DNA from: Pseudolysinimonas_A sp041984585
Lineage (GTDB): Bacteria > Actinomycetota > Actinomycetes > Actinomycetales > Microbacteriaceae
Reading direction: 5' to 3'
Assembly: GCA_041984585.1 (NCBI GenBank)
Contig: JBHIXX010000014.1
Location: 1 to 61,898, forward strand
DNA: 61,898 bases
The position numbers and the translations under genes are program-made. This document shows, one piece after another, positions 25,154 through 34,104 of the stretch (positions within the stretch are counted from its first letter, which is position 1; each line of letters begins with the position of its first letter). The notes beneath the pieces are model-generated. The model ran no database searches and was not told where the DNA came from. It saw only the letters and a program-made list of their open reading frames with translations.

Positions 25154-25663
25154 ATGAGTGAACTGACCCTCCTTCTGCTGCGCCTGGGCTTCCTCGTGAT
25201 GCTCTGGGCGTTCGTCTTCGCCGTCGTCTACGCCCTGCGCTCCGACCTGTTCGGCGCGCGCGTGCGCCGCATGCCCGAGGCGGCGGCCGCCGCCGCCCGC
25301 CCGGACGTCCCGAGCGCCGGACCCGACACCGAGCAGGTCTCGGAGCGGTCGCAGCCGCACGCGTCCGGCAGCACGCCGACCCGGCTGGTCATCACGGGCG
25401 GTCCGCGCGAGGGGATGGAGATCGACCTCCCCGGCGAGCAGCTCACCATCGGCCGATCGAGCGAGTCGGGCCTCGTCATCCGCGACGAGTACACCTCCAC
25501 CCACCACGCCCGCCTCATGCTCTGGGACGACCGCTGGGTGGTGCAGGACCTCGACTCCACCAACGGCACCTTCGTCGACGGCGCGCGGGTGACCACCCCG
25601 ACGACCGTGCCCGCCGGCGTGCCGGTGACCATCGGCACCACGAGCTTCGAGCTGCGCCGGTGA
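25154..25663 (+). CDS. fhaB: FHA-domain membrane protein FhaB (FipA)
   Basis: A 169-residue protein: one N-terminal transmembrane helix (about 4-27, LLLLRLGFLVMLWAFVFAVV), a basic/Ala linker, and a C-terminal FHA domain (about 85-165) with TIGRSSESGLVI, STHHARL and DLDSTNGTFVDG. It binds phosphothreonine marks made by the PknA/PknB kinases at the membrane, linking them to division and wall growth. Six bases separate it from fhaA. Confidence 0.92.
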   Translation: MSELTLLLLRLGFLVMLWAFVFAVVYALRSDLFGARVRRMPEAAAAAARPDVPSAGPDTEQVSERSQPHASGSTPTRLVITGGPREGMEIDLPGEQLTIGRSSESGLVIRDEYTSTHHARLMLWDDRWVVQDLDSTNGTFVDGARVTTPTTVPAGVPVTIGTTSFELRR

Positions 25664-25667
25664 GCCT

Positions 25668-26921
25668 GTGACCACTCCCGCGAGCGCGGCCGTCTCCCAC
25701 GTCGGCAAGATCCGGGCCGACAACCAGGACTCGGGCTACGCCGGGTCCCGCCTGTTCGTCGTCGCCGACGGGATGGGCGGGCACGCGGGCGGCGACGTGG
25801 CCTCCGCGATCGCCGCGCAGCGCATCGCCGACGCCGATCACGAGTACCCCGACACCGAGACCGCCGAGGCGGCCCTGCGCGACGCGCTGCTCGCCGCGAA
25901 CTCGCTCATCGCCGAGACCGTATTCGAGCACTCCGAGCTGACCGGCATGGGCACCACGGTGAGCGCCCTGACCCGGGTCGGCGACCGGGTGGTGATCGCC
26001 CACATCGGCGACTCGCGGGTCTACCGCTTCCGCGACGGCGAGCTCGAGCAGGTCACCACCGACCACACGTTCGTGCAGCGCCTCGTCGACACCGGACGCA
26101 TCACGCCGGAGGAGGCGGCGGTGCATCCGCGCCGCTCGGTGCTGATGCGCGTGCTCGGCGACGTCGACGCGGCCCCCGAGATCGACACCCTGGTGATCGA
26201 CACGCGGCCCGGCGACCGCTGGGTGCTCTGCTCCGACGGCCTCAGCAGCTATGTCACCGACGAGCGGATGGCGCAGACCCTCGCCACGGTGCGCACCGCC
26301 CAGGGCGCCGCCGATCGGCTGGTGCGCGAGAGCCTCGACCACGGTGCCCCCGACAACGTCACCGTCGTGCTGCTCGACATCGGCGGCTCCGACGGGGAGT
26401 TCACCGTGCCGCCGGTGTTCGTCGGCTCGGCCGCCGAGCCGCTCACCTTCCACGGCGAGACGGGGCGACGCCCGATCCGCCTCCCCACGCTGCTGCTACA
26501 CCCGCTCAAGGCGACGCAGCCCGAGGACGCCCACTTCGAGCCCGAGCGCGAGGGGTACCTCGAACAGCTCATCGAGGAGGACCGGCGTCGTGCCCGGCGT
26601 CGGCGGCTCGGCTGGCTCGCCTTCGTGCTCGTCGCGGTCGCCGCGATCGTCACCGCGCTGGTACTCGCCTACCAATGGACGCAGACCCACTACTACGTCG
26701 GCGAGAGCGACGGCCGAGTCGCCATCTACCAGGGCGTGCAGCAATCGATCGGACCGGTCGGGCTGTCGAGCGTCTACCAGTCCACCCAGATCGAGGTCTC
26801 CGACCTCGACCCGTACGAGCAGCTGCAGGTCGCCCAGACGATCAACGCCGACGACCTGCGCGACGCGCTCGACATCGTCGACCGGCTCGCCGCATCCGCC
26901 GCCGAGAGGGCGGACCCGTGA
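25668..26921 (+). CDS. pstP: Ser/Thr protein phosphatase PstP (PP2C type)
   Basis: A 417-residue PP2C phosphatase that reverses PknA/PknB phosphorylation. The N-terminal catalytic domain (about 1-235) shows KIRADNQDS, VVADGMGGHAGGDVAS and HIGDSRVYRF and ends in CSDGLSSYV and APDNVTVVLLD, all the metal-binding acids. A linker, one transmembrane helix (about 312-335) and an extracellular tail of about 80 residues follow. The GTG start is 4 bases after the fhaB stop, and its TGA overlaps the rodA GTG. Confidence 0.95.
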   Translation: MTTPASAAVSHVGKIRADNQDSGYAGSRLFVVADGMGGHAGGDVASAIAAQRIADADHEYPDTETAEAALRDALLAANSLIAETVFEHSELTGMGTTVSALTRVGDRVVIAHIGDSRVYRFRDGELEQVTTDHTFVQRLVDTGRITPEEAAVHPRRSVLMRVLGDVDAAPEIDTLVIDTRPGDRWVLCSDGLSSYVTDERMAQTLATVRTAQGAADRLVRESLDHGAPDNVTVVLLDIGGSDGEFTVPPVFVGSAAEPLTFHGETGRRPIRLPTLLLHPLKATQPEDAHFEPEREGYLEQLIEEDRRRARRRRLGWLAFVLVAVAAIVTALVLAYQWTQTHYYVGESDGRVAIYQGVQQSIGPVGLSSVYQSTQIEVSDLDPYEQLQVAQTINADDLRDALDIVDRLAASAAERADP

Positions 26922-28309
26922 GCGCGCCCGTCGAGGCCGGCGCCCGCGACACGTTCACCGGCTCGATCCGAGTGCGGCTGCGCGCCCCCGCGGTGCGGCG
27001 CAACCAGGAGCTGGTGCTGCTCGTCGGCGCGCTGCTGATCGGCGGCACCGCGATGCTGCTCGTGCAGCTCGGCGCCCAGGGACAGCCCGACGGCGGGATG
27101 CTGCTTCTGCTCGCCGGGCTCGGCGTGCTCGCGGTCGCGTTCCACGTCGTGCTGCGCATCACCGCGCCGGAGGCGGATCCGTTCCTGCTGCCGATCGCGG
27201 TGGCCCTCAACGGGCTGGGCCTCGCGATGATCACCCGCATCGACATCGCCGACGGCAGCGAGGGCTGGGCCGCGGGCGGGGTGCGGCAGATGGCGTACAC
27301 CGCGCTGGCCATGGTGCTCGCCGGCGCCGTCGTGCTGCTGCTGCGCAACCACCGGGTGCTGCAGCGCTACCGCTATCTCGCGATGGCGGCGAGCGTGGGG
27401 CTGCTCATCCTGCCACTGCTGCCGATCATCGGGCGGGAGGTCTCCGGCGCCCGGGTGTGGATCGGCCTCGGTCCGTTCTCGTTCCAGCCCGCCGAGCTGG
27501 CGAAGATCACGCTCGCGATCTTCTTCGCGGGCTACCTCGTCACCGCGCGCGACTCGCTCTCGCTGGTCGGACGCACCGTGCTCGGCATCCGGCTGCCCCG
27601 CCTGCGCGACCTGGGCCCGATCCTCGTGGTCTGGCTGGCGGCGATGGGCGTCATCGTGTTCCAGCGCGACCTCGGAACGGCCCTGCTCTACTTCGGTCTG
27701 TTCCTGGTGATGCTCTACGTCGCCACGGGTCGGGCGAGCTGGATCGCCATCGGCGTGCTCATGTTCGCCGGCGGCGCGGTGATCGCCGCCACGGGCCTGT
27801 CGTACGTGCGCGGCCGCTTCGACGCGTGGCTCAACCCGTTCGACCCCGCCAACTACGAGGCGATCGGCGGCAGCTACCAGCTCGTGCAGGGGTTGTTCGG
27901 GCTCGCCGCGGGCGGGCTGGTGGGAACCGGGCTCGGCCAGGGCAGCCCCGACATCGTGCCGCTCGCCGAGAGCGACTACATCATCGCCAGCCTGGGCGAG
28001 GAGCTCGGACTGATCGGGCTGTTCGCGGTGCTCGCGATGTACCTCGTGTTCGTCTCCCGCGGGTTCCGCATCGGCTTCGCCGGGCAGGACGACTTCGGGC
28101 GGCTGCTCGGGGTCGGTCTGTCGTTCGTCGTGGCGCTGCAGGTGTTCGTCGTCATCGGCGGCGTCACCCGGGTGGTGCCGCTGACCGGGCTCACCACCCC
28201 CTTCCTCGCGGCCGGCGGATCGTCGCTGCTCGCCAACTGGATCATCGTCGCCATCCTGCTGCGGCTGTCGGACGCCGTCCGCGCGCAGCCGCGCCTGGTG
28301 ATCGGCTGA
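26918..28309 (+). CDS. rodA: SEDS glycosyltransferase RodA/FtsW
   Basis: A 463-residue SEDS-family peptidoglycan polymerase with ten predicted spans. Conserved pieces include GARVWIGLGPFSFQPAELAKI, FQRDLGTALLYFGLF (with the catalytic Asp), and DYIIASLGEELGLIG. It pairs with the PbpA transpeptidase encoded next. GTG 26918 overlaps the pstP stop (GTGA). Whether it acts in elongation (RodA) or septation (FtsW) cannot be told from sequence; the operon position is that of RodA in mycobacteria. Confidence 0.92.
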   Translation: MSAPVEAGARDTFTGSIRVRLRAPAVRRNQELVLLVGALLIGGTAMLLVQLGAQGQPDGGMLLLLAGLGVLAVAFHVVLRITAPEADPFLLPIAVALNGLGLAMITRIDIADGSEGWAAGGVRQMAYTALAMVLAGAVVLLLRNHRVLQRYRYLAMAASVGLLILPLLPIIGREVSGARVWIGLGPFSFQPAELAKITLAIFFAGYLVTARDSLSLVGRTVLGIRLPRLRDLGPILVVWLAAMGVIVFQRDLGTALLYFGLFLVMLYVATGRASWIAIGVLMFAGGAVIAATGLSYVRGRFDAWLNPFDPANYEAIGGSYQLVQGLFGLAAGGLVGTGLGQGSPDIVPLAESDYIIASLGEELGLIGLFAVLAMYLVFVSRGFRIGFAGQDDFGRLLGVGLSFVVALQVFVVIGGVTRVVPLTGLTTPFLAAGGSSLLANWIIVAILLRLSDAVRAQPRLVIG

Positions 28310-28321
28310 GGCGGGGTCCGG

Positions 28322-29764
28322 ATGAACAAGGAGTTGCGCCGGGTCAGCGTCTTCGTGCTGCTGATGTTCCTCGCGCTGTTCGCGTCGAGTTCGATCATCC
28401 AGGTGTTCCAGCAGGACACCCTGCAGGCCGACGGGCGCAACGTGCGCGTGCTGTACGCGAGCTTCAACGCCGACCGCGGGGCGATCCTCGCCGCCGACGG
28501 CACGGTGATCGCCCAGACCGTCCCCTCGGACGGCGAGATCTCGGTGCAGCGCGTCTACCCGGAGGGCGACCTGTACTCGGCGGTCACCGGATACTTCACC
28601 CTGAACCAGGGCAACACCGGCATCGAGGCCGAGCTCAACGACTACCTGAGCGGCACCGCGAACGAGCAGTTCCTCGACCAGGTGACCGCCATCTTCACGG
28701 GCCAGCAGCCGCAGGGCGCCGCGGTGCAGACCACGATCGACCCGGTCGTGCAGCAGGCCGCCTGGGATGCCCTCGGCGACCGGTCGGGAGCGGTCGTCGC
28801 GCTCGACCCGGCCACCGGCGAGATCCTCGCGATGGTGTCGAAGCCCGCGTTCGATCCCAACGATCTGGCCGTGCACGACACCGACCAGGTGATCTCGACC
28901 TACAACGGGCTGCTCGCCGACCCCGGCGATCCGCTGATCAACCGCGCGATCGCGGGCGACCTCAACCCGCCCGGATCGACGTTCAAGCTCGTCGTGGCCG
29001 CGGCCGCGCTCGAGAGCGGCGAGTTCTCGGTCGACAGCGAGTTCCCCAACCCGTCGTCGCTGCAGCTGCCGCAGAGCTCGTCGGTCATCACCAACTCGGA
29101 GGGCGGATCGTGCGGCGGCGGATCGACCGCGTCGATCGAGACCGCCATCCGGCTCTCCTGCAACATCACCTTCGCCCAGCTCGGGGCGGAGCTCGGCGCC
29201 GGCGCGATCGCCGACCAGGCCGCGGCGCTCGGCTTCGGCGACGACGCGCTCCGCGTGCCGATGGCGGTCGAGCCGAGCGTCTACCCCGCGCCGGAGAGCG
29301 AGGCCCAGCTGATGCTGTCGTCGTTCGGTCAGGCCAACGTGCGGGCCACCCCACTCGAGATGGCGATGGTCTCGGCGGCGATCGCCAACGGCGGCCAGCT
29401 CATGCGACCGACGCTGCTGAGCAGCGTCATCGGCCCCGACCTGTCGCCGCTCGAGGTGGTGGAGCCGGAGCTGTACGGAACGGCGATGAGCGGCACCACC
29501 GCGGCGGCCATGAGCGACATGATGCTCGCCGCCGTCGCGAACGGCGTGTCGTCTAATGCAAGAATCAGTGGAGTCGACGTGGCGGGGAAGACCGGCACGG
29601 CGGAGGACGGCCAGGGCTCGTACAGCCTGTGGTTCACCGGGTTCGCCCCGGTGGACGATCCCCAGGTGGCCGTGGCCGTCGTCGTGGAGAACGCGCAGGG
29701 ATTCGGCAACACCGTCGCGGCGCCCATTGCGCGAGCGGTCATGGAGGCGGTGCTGAACAGATGA
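28322..29764 (+). CDS. pbpA: Penicillin-binding transpeptidase PbpA
   Basis: A 480-residue class B penicillin-binding protein. It has an N-terminal membrane anchor (about 8-26), a dimerisation-type domain, and the transpeptidase domain with SxxK (GSTFK), SxN (SCN) and KTG (AGKTGTAED). It crosslinks stem peptides of new peptidoglycan together with the upstream SEDS polymerase. Length is close to mycobacterial PbpA. It overlaps the kinase start by 4 bases (ATGA). Confidence 0.94.
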   Translation: MNKELRRVSVFVLLMFLALFASSSIIQVFQQDTLQADGRNVRVLYASFNADRGAILAADGTVIAQTVPSDGEISVQRVYPEGDLYSAVTGYFTLNQGNTGIEAELNDYLSGTANEQFLDQVTAIFTGQQPQGAAVQTTIDPVVQQAAWDALGDRSGAVVALDPATGEILAMVSKPAFDPNDLAVHDTDQVISTYNGLLADPGDPLINRAIAGDLNPPGSTFKLVVAAAALESGEFSVDSEFPNPSSLQLPQSSSVITNSEGGSCGGGSTASIETAIRLSCNITFAQLGAELGAGAIADQAAALGFGDDALRVPMAVEPSVYPAPESEAQLMLSSFGQANVRATPLEMAMVSAAIANGGQLMRPTLLSSVIGPDLSPLEVVEPELYGTAMSGTTAAAMSDMMLAAVANGVSSNARISGVDVAGKTGTAEDGQGSYSLWFTGFAPVDDPQVAVAVVVENAQGFGNTVAAPIARAVMEAVLNR

Positions 29765-31410
29765 GACCTTCGAGCGGCCTCACGTTCGGCGGCCGGTACC
29801 AACTGCAGTCCCGCATCGCCATCGGCGGGATGGGCGAGGTGTGGCAGGCCACCGACCTCGTCATCGGGCGCACCGTCGCGATCAAGATCCTCAAGGACGA
29901 GTACCTCGGCGACCCCGGGTTCCTCGAGCGCTTCCGCGCGGAGGCGCGCCACGCCGCCCTCGTCAACCACGAGGGCATCGCCAACGTCTTCGACTACGGC
30001 GAGGAGGACGGCTCCGCGTTCCTGGTGATGGAGCTGGTGCCCGGCGAGGCGCTGTCGTCGATCCTCGAACGCGAGCGCGTGCTGCCGACCGACCGGGTGC
30101 TCGACATCGTTGCGCAGACGGCATCCGCCCTGCAGGCCGCCCACGCCGCCGGTCTCGTGCATCGCGACATCAAGCCAGGCAACCTGCTGATCACGCCCGA
30201 GGGCCGGGTGAAGATCACCGACTTCGGCATCGCCCGCATCGCCGACCAGGTGCCGCTCACCGCGACCGGCCAGGTGATGGGCACCGTGCAGTACCTCTCG
30301 CCGGAGCAGGCCTCGGGCAGCCCCGCCTCGCCGTCGACCGACATCTACTCGCTCGGCATCGTCGCCTACGAGGCGCTCGCCGGGCGGCGGCCGTTCACCG
30401 GCGAGTCGCAGGTGGCGATCGCGATGGCGCAGATCAACGAGGCGCCGCCCGAGCTGCCGGTGACGGTGGCCGAGCCGGTGCGCAACCTCGTCTACAAGTG
30501 CATCGCGAAGAAGCCGGCCGAGCGGCCCGCCACGGCGGCGCATCTGGCGCGGGCGTCGCAGGCGCTGCGACGCGGCGACGTCGCGGGCGCGGCGGTCGCC
30601 GTGCCCGGCATCACCGCCGGCGACTCGTTCACCACGGCGCTCGGGCTCGGGGGGTCCGGCGACGCGGCCACCCGCGTCCTCACTCCGGCGGGCGGCGTGC
30701 CCACCGCGACGACGGAGATGACGGCACGGCGCAGCCCGTGGACCTGGCCGCTCGTCGCGATCATCTCGCTGCTCGCGGTCATCGTCGTCGCGCTGCTCGT
30801 GTTCCTCGCGATCCGGCCCATCGGCGAGGTCGATCCGACGCCGACCGACACCGGCTCGGCGACCCCCACCGAGACGACCGCGGCGCCCACGCCGAGCTCG
30901 ACCCTGATCGCCGTCGACCCCGAGGACTACGAGGGTCGCCCGTTCGCCGACGTGCGCAACGAGCTCGACGCGCTCGGGTTCGGGGTGGTGCAGGCGGAGG
31001 GCCCGGTCGCGGACTCGCCCGATCAGGTGGGTACGGTGCGCAGCCTCAGCCCGACCGGCAACGTGCAGCCGGGTCGCGAGATCACGGTGACCGTCTATGT
31101 GCAGCCGTCGACCCCGTCGGCTCCCGCGCAGCCGACGACGACGACCGTGGGTCCGTATACGTCGGGCCAGGTGATCACCGTGCAGTGGCCCGCCTACTCC
31201 GGCTGCCCGAGCGGATGGTCGCTGCAGGGATACACGTTCACGCTCGACAACGCGAGCCTCGCCGACGGCGACGGGAACGTGGGCGCGTCGGCGTCGTCGC
31301 TCGACGTCGAGCTGGGCGATCCGGGGACGGCGCGCATCAGCTACGTGGCGCGCTGCGCGGGCGGGCTGACCTCCTCGTCGTCGCCGGCCCTGCAGATCAC
31401 CGTCAACTGA
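29761..31410 (+). CDS. pknA: Ser/Thr protein kinase PknA-type with PASTA domain
   Basis: A 549-residue membrane kinase. The kinase domain (about 11-265) has GGMGEV in the P-loop, Lys42, HRDIKPGN (134-141) and DFG (154-156). One transmembrane helix is at about 328-351. Outside lies a Thr/Pro linker and one PASTA-like unit (about 378-445), which binds muropeptide, then a beta-rich tail. PknA of mycobacteria lacks PASTA, so this is a variant. It phosphorylates cell-division and wall proteins. ATG 29761 overlaps the pbpA stop. Confidence 0.9.
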   Translation: MRPSSGLTFGGRYQLQSRIAIGGMGEVWQATDLVIGRTVAIKILKDEYLGDPGFLERFRAEARHAALVNHEGIANVFDYGEEDGSAFLVMELVPGEALSSILERERVLPTDRVLDIVAQTASALQAAHAAGLVHRDIKPGNLLITPEGRVKITDFGIARIADQVPLTATGQVMGTVQYLSPEQASGSPASPSTDIYSLGIVAYEALAGRRPFTGESQVAIAMAQINEAPPELPVTVAEPVRNLVYKCIAKKPAERPATAAHLARASQALRRGDVAGAAVAVPGITAGDSFTTALGLGGSGDAATRVLTPAGGVPTATTEMTARRSPWTWPLVAIISLLAVIVVALLVFLAIRPIGEVDPTPTDTGSATPTETTAAPTPSSTLIAVDPEDYEGRPFADVRNELDALGFGVVQAEGPVADSPDQVGTVRSLSPTGNVQPGREITVTVYVQPSTPSAPAQPTTTTVGPYTSGQVITVQWPAYSGCPSGWSLQGYTFTLDNASLADGDGNVGASASSLDVELGDPGTARISYVARCAGGLTSSSSPALQITVN

Positions 31411-31496
31411 GCCTCTCCGCTGCGGGCGGACCGCGGTCTCCGGGTCACGGTCGGCTCACGGTCGCGCGCGCCGACTCCGCACCCGGAGCCGCCGAT

Positions 31497-31502
31497 TACA
31501 CT
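31497..31502 (+). promoter_or_regulatory. -10 box of pknB
   Basis: TACACT, 7 bases before GTG 31510 in the 99-bp gap after pknA, suggesting an internal leaderless promoter for pknB. Confidence 0.45.
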
Positions 31503-31509
31503 GACCGGT

Positions 31510-33231
31510 GTGACCGACAGCACGACGACGGGGGCGCGCCTGCTCGCCGAGCGGTACCAGCTCGGCGAACTGCTCGGGCGCGGGGGGATGGCCGACGTGC
31601 ACGCCGGCATGGACGTGCGCCTCGGCCGCAAGGTCGCGATCAAGCTGCTCAAGCCGACCCTCGCCAACGACCCGTCGTTCCGCACCCGCTTCCGCCAGGA
31701 GGCGCAGGCCGCCGCGCGCATGGCGCATCCCACCATCGTGCGCGTCTTCGACGCCGGCGAGGAGACGGTGCGCACGCCCGAGGGCCACGACGTGCAGGTG
31801 CCGTTCATCGTCATGGAGCACGTCGACGGCCAGCTGCTCAAGGACATCATCGCCCGCGGACCGGTGCAGCCGGACGAAGCGGCGCGCATCGTCGACGGCA
31901 TCCTGACCGCCCTCGAGTACTCGCACCGCGCGGGAGTCGTTCATCGCGACATCAAGCCGGGCAACGTCATGGTGACGCCCGCCGGGCAGGTGAAGGTGAT
32001 GGACTTCGGCATCGCCCGCGCCATCTCCGACTCGTCGGCCACCGTCGCGCAGACGAGCGCGATCCTCGGCACCGCCCAGTACTTCTCGCCCGAGCAGGCG
32101 AAGGGCGAGGCCGTCGACGCCCGCACCGACCTCTACTCGACCGGCGTCGTGCTCTACGAGATGCTCACCGGGCGCCCGCCGTTCACCGCCGACACCGCGG
32201 TCGCGGTCGCGTACCAGCACATCAGCGAGAACCCCGTGCCCCCGGATGCGGTCACTCCGGCGGTGACCCCCGCGCTGAACGCCGTGGTGCTGCGGTCGCT
32301 GGCCAAGGACCGGTTCGACCGCTACCAGAGCGCCGCCGACTTCCGGGAGGAGCTCGAGGCCGCGGTCGCCGGCAAGGTGGTCGACCGCGTCGTCGCCGAC
32401 GACTTCTCGGGCACCCTCTTCGGCGTCGACCCGAACACGGCCGCCGCCTCCGAGGCCGCAATCCGGCACTTCACCGAGGACGAGGACGACCGCGCCCCGC
32501 GCACCCAGTCCCGTCCGCCGGTCGCCTGGATCTGGGGCGCCGTCGCGGTGCTGATCGTCATCGTCGCCGCCGCCGGCTACTGGATCTTCACCCTCGCGCC
32601 GACCGAGCTGGTGGGCGGGAACGCCGCCGTCGAGGTGCCCGAGCTGACGGGGATGTCGTACGACGACGCCGAAGACCTGCTGAGCGACCTGGGTCTGACC
32701 CCGCACCGCTCGGATGAGGCCAGCGAGACGGTGCCGCTCGACGAGGTGATGGAGCAGACGCCCGCCGCCGGGACGCGCGTCGGGCCGGGGCAGGAGATCG
32801 AGCTGCTGGTGTCGTCGGGCCCGCCGAAGGCGACCCTGCCGAGCCTGGTCTACGCCTCGGAGAGCGACGCGAAGGCGACCATCGAGGAGAACGGGCTCGT
32901 CTACGGCACGACCACGGTGGAGCACTCGCCGAACGTGCCGTCGGGCACGGTCACCGCGATCGAGATCGACGGCGAGATCATCACCGCGCAGGTCGACGTG
33001 CCGCGCGGCACCACGGTCAACCTCCTGGTGTCGAACGGCCTCGTGGTCGCGCCGGATGTGACCGGGGATCCGATCACCACGGCCCGGGCGGAGCTTCAGG
33101 GTCCCGACCTGCAGCTCGTCGTGCGCACCGACCCCGACACCAGCTGCTCGGGGCAGAACGTGATCTCGCAGTCGCTCAAGGGCGAAGTGCCGCAGCGCTC
33201 CACCGTGACGCTGCGCTACTGCGCGGGCTGA
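31510..33231 (+). CDS. pknB: Ser/Thr protein kinase PknB with PASTA repeats
   Basis: A 573-residue transmembrane kinase. The kinase domain (about 16-275) has GRGGMADV, Lys45, HRDIKPGN (145-152) and DFGIAR, and an activation loop with several Ser/Thr. A transmembrane helix (about 337-360) leads to three recognisable extracellular PASTA repeats (starting VEVPELTGM, ATLPSLVYA, VVAPDVTGD), which sense peptidoglycan fragments; the mycobacterial protein has four. It ends in a Cys pair within 30 residues. Last gene of the operon, possibly with its own promoter. Confidence 0.94.
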   Translation: MTDSTTTGARLLAERYQLGELLGRGGMADVHAGMDVRLGRKVAIKLLKPTLANDPSFRTRFRQEAQAAARMAHPTIVRVFDAGEETVRTPEGHDVQVPFIVMEHVDGQLLKDIIARGPVQPDEAARIVDGILTALEYSHRAGVVHRDIKPGNVMVTPAGQVKVMDFGIARAISDSSATVAQTSAILGTAQYFSPEQAKGEAVDARTDLYSTGVVLYEMLTGRPPFTADTAVAVAYQHISENPVPPDAVTPAVTPALNAVVLRSLAKDRFDRYQSAADFREELEAAVAGKVVDRVVADDFSGTLFGVDPNTAAASEAAIRHFTEDEDDRAPRTQSRPPVAWIWGAVAVLIVIVAAAGYWIFTLAPTELVGGNAAVEVPELTGMSYDDAEDLLSDLGLTPHRSDEASETVPLDEVMEQTPAAGTRVGPGQEIELLVSSGPPKATLPSLVYASESDAKATIEENGLVYGTTTVEHSPNVPSGTVTAIEIDGEIITAQVDVPRGTTVNLLVSNGLVVAPDVTGDPITTARAELQGPDLQLVVRTDPDTSCSGQNVISQSLKGEVPQRSTVTLRYCAG

Positions 33232-33242
33232 CCGCTCGGGCG

Positions 33243-33334
33243 CAGCCCGGGCGCACCGGCGGGTTCAGCGCTGGCGCAACCGCAGGCTCAGCCCGGGCGC
33301 ACCAAGGGGCTCAGCCCAGGCGCACCAGCGGGCT
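33243..33334. repeat. Four tandem 23-bp repeats
   Basis: Units 33243-33265, 33266-33288, 33289-33311 and 33312-33334 each start CAGCSCNGGCGCA and are 23 bp. The last unit encodes the C-terminus (PLVRLG) of the amidotransferase on the minus strand, and its stop sits at the junction with the third unit. The junction motif GGCTCAGCC can form small hairpins. Confidence 0.85.
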
Positions 33335-33949
33335 GAGTTCGCGGGCGCGGTCGGCCGCATCCGGGAGTCCGACCGTGGCGAGCCAGTTGCCCAGCATGCG
33401 GTAGCCGCCCTCGGTCATCACCGACTCCGGGTGGAACTGCACGCCGTGCACGGGGGCCGAGACGTGCCGCAGCCCCATGATGATGCCGCCCTCGGTGCGC
33501 GCCGTCACCTCGAGGTCGGCGGGCACTGTGCCGTCGACGACGGCGAGCGAGTGGTAGCGGGTCGCGCGGAACGGCTGCGGCACGCCCGCGTAGAACGGGC
33601 TGTCGTCGTGCCGGATGAGCGACGTCTTGCCGTGCATCAGCTCGTCGGCGTGGGTGACCGTCGCGCCGAGCGCCTCGGCGATCGCCTGGTGCCCGAGGCA
33701 GACGCCGAGCAACGGGATGCCCGCCGCGATCGCCGCGTGCACCACCGGGATCGAGACCCCGGCGCCCGCCGGCGTGCCCGGGCCGGGCGACAGCAGCACC
33801 GCGTCGTACTCGGCGATCCGCGACCCGGCGTCGGCATCCGCGAAGGCGTCGTTGCGCAGCACGTCGGTCTGCGCCCCCAGCTGCAGCAGGTAGCCGTTGA
33901 GGGTGTAGACGAAGCTGTCGTAGTTGTCGACGACGAGCACTCGGGCCAT
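33311..33949 (-). CDS. Class I glutamine amidotransferase, anthranilate/PabA type
   Basis: A 212-residue GATase giving ammonia to a chorismate-using partner (aminodeoxychorismate or anthranilate synthase component II). It starts MARVLVVDNYDSFVYTLNGY, with the nucleophile in GVCLGHQAIAE, and the His/Glu pair in VQFHPES. No component I gene is near, as is usual for this origin-proximal copy. ATG 33949 shares its A with the stop of the small membrane protein gene (TGATG). The 3' end is made of a 23-bp tandem repeat unit. Confidence 0.92.
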   Translation of the reverse strand: MARVLVVDNYDSFVYTLNGYLLQLGAQTDVLRNDAFADADAGSRIAEYDAVLLSPGPGTPAGAGVSIPVVHAAIAAGIPLLGVCLGHQAIAEALGATVTHADELMHGKTSLIRHDDSPFYAGVPQPFRATRYHSLAVVDGTVPADLEVTARTEGGIIMGLRHVSAPVHGVQFHPESVMTEGGYRMLGNWLATVGLPDAADRARELSPLVRLG

Positions 33950-34104
33950 CACTCGACCGTCACTTCCTGCGGGGCCACGAGGGGCTGGATGAGTGGGAAG
34001 ACCCAGAATACGCAGACCGCGAGCACCGCCGCCGCGAGCACGAGCAGGATCAGCACCCGCACCCACCACGGTCCGGGCAGCACACGCCAGAGCGCTCCGT
34101 ACAT
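33949..34104 (-). CDS. Small single-span membrane protein (51 residues)
   Basis: A 51-residue ORF between sortase and amidotransferase, overlapping both by one base at TGATG junctions, which argues that it is real and coupled. It has the N-terminus MYGALWRVLPGPWW, one transmembrane helix (about 17-40) and a short acidic tail ending QEVTVE. No family is recognised. It may be a partner of the sortase or simply a membrane micropeptide. Confidence 0.65.
   Translation of the reverse strand: MYGALWRVLPGPWWVRVLILLVLAAAVLAVCVFWVFPLIQPLVAPQEVTVE

Noticed and set aside
29761..30600. Kinase gene starting upstream at 29629
   Set aside because: That extension lies inside the 3' end of pbpA; ATG 29761 overlaps the pbpA stop as ATGA and opens directly on the kinase domain.
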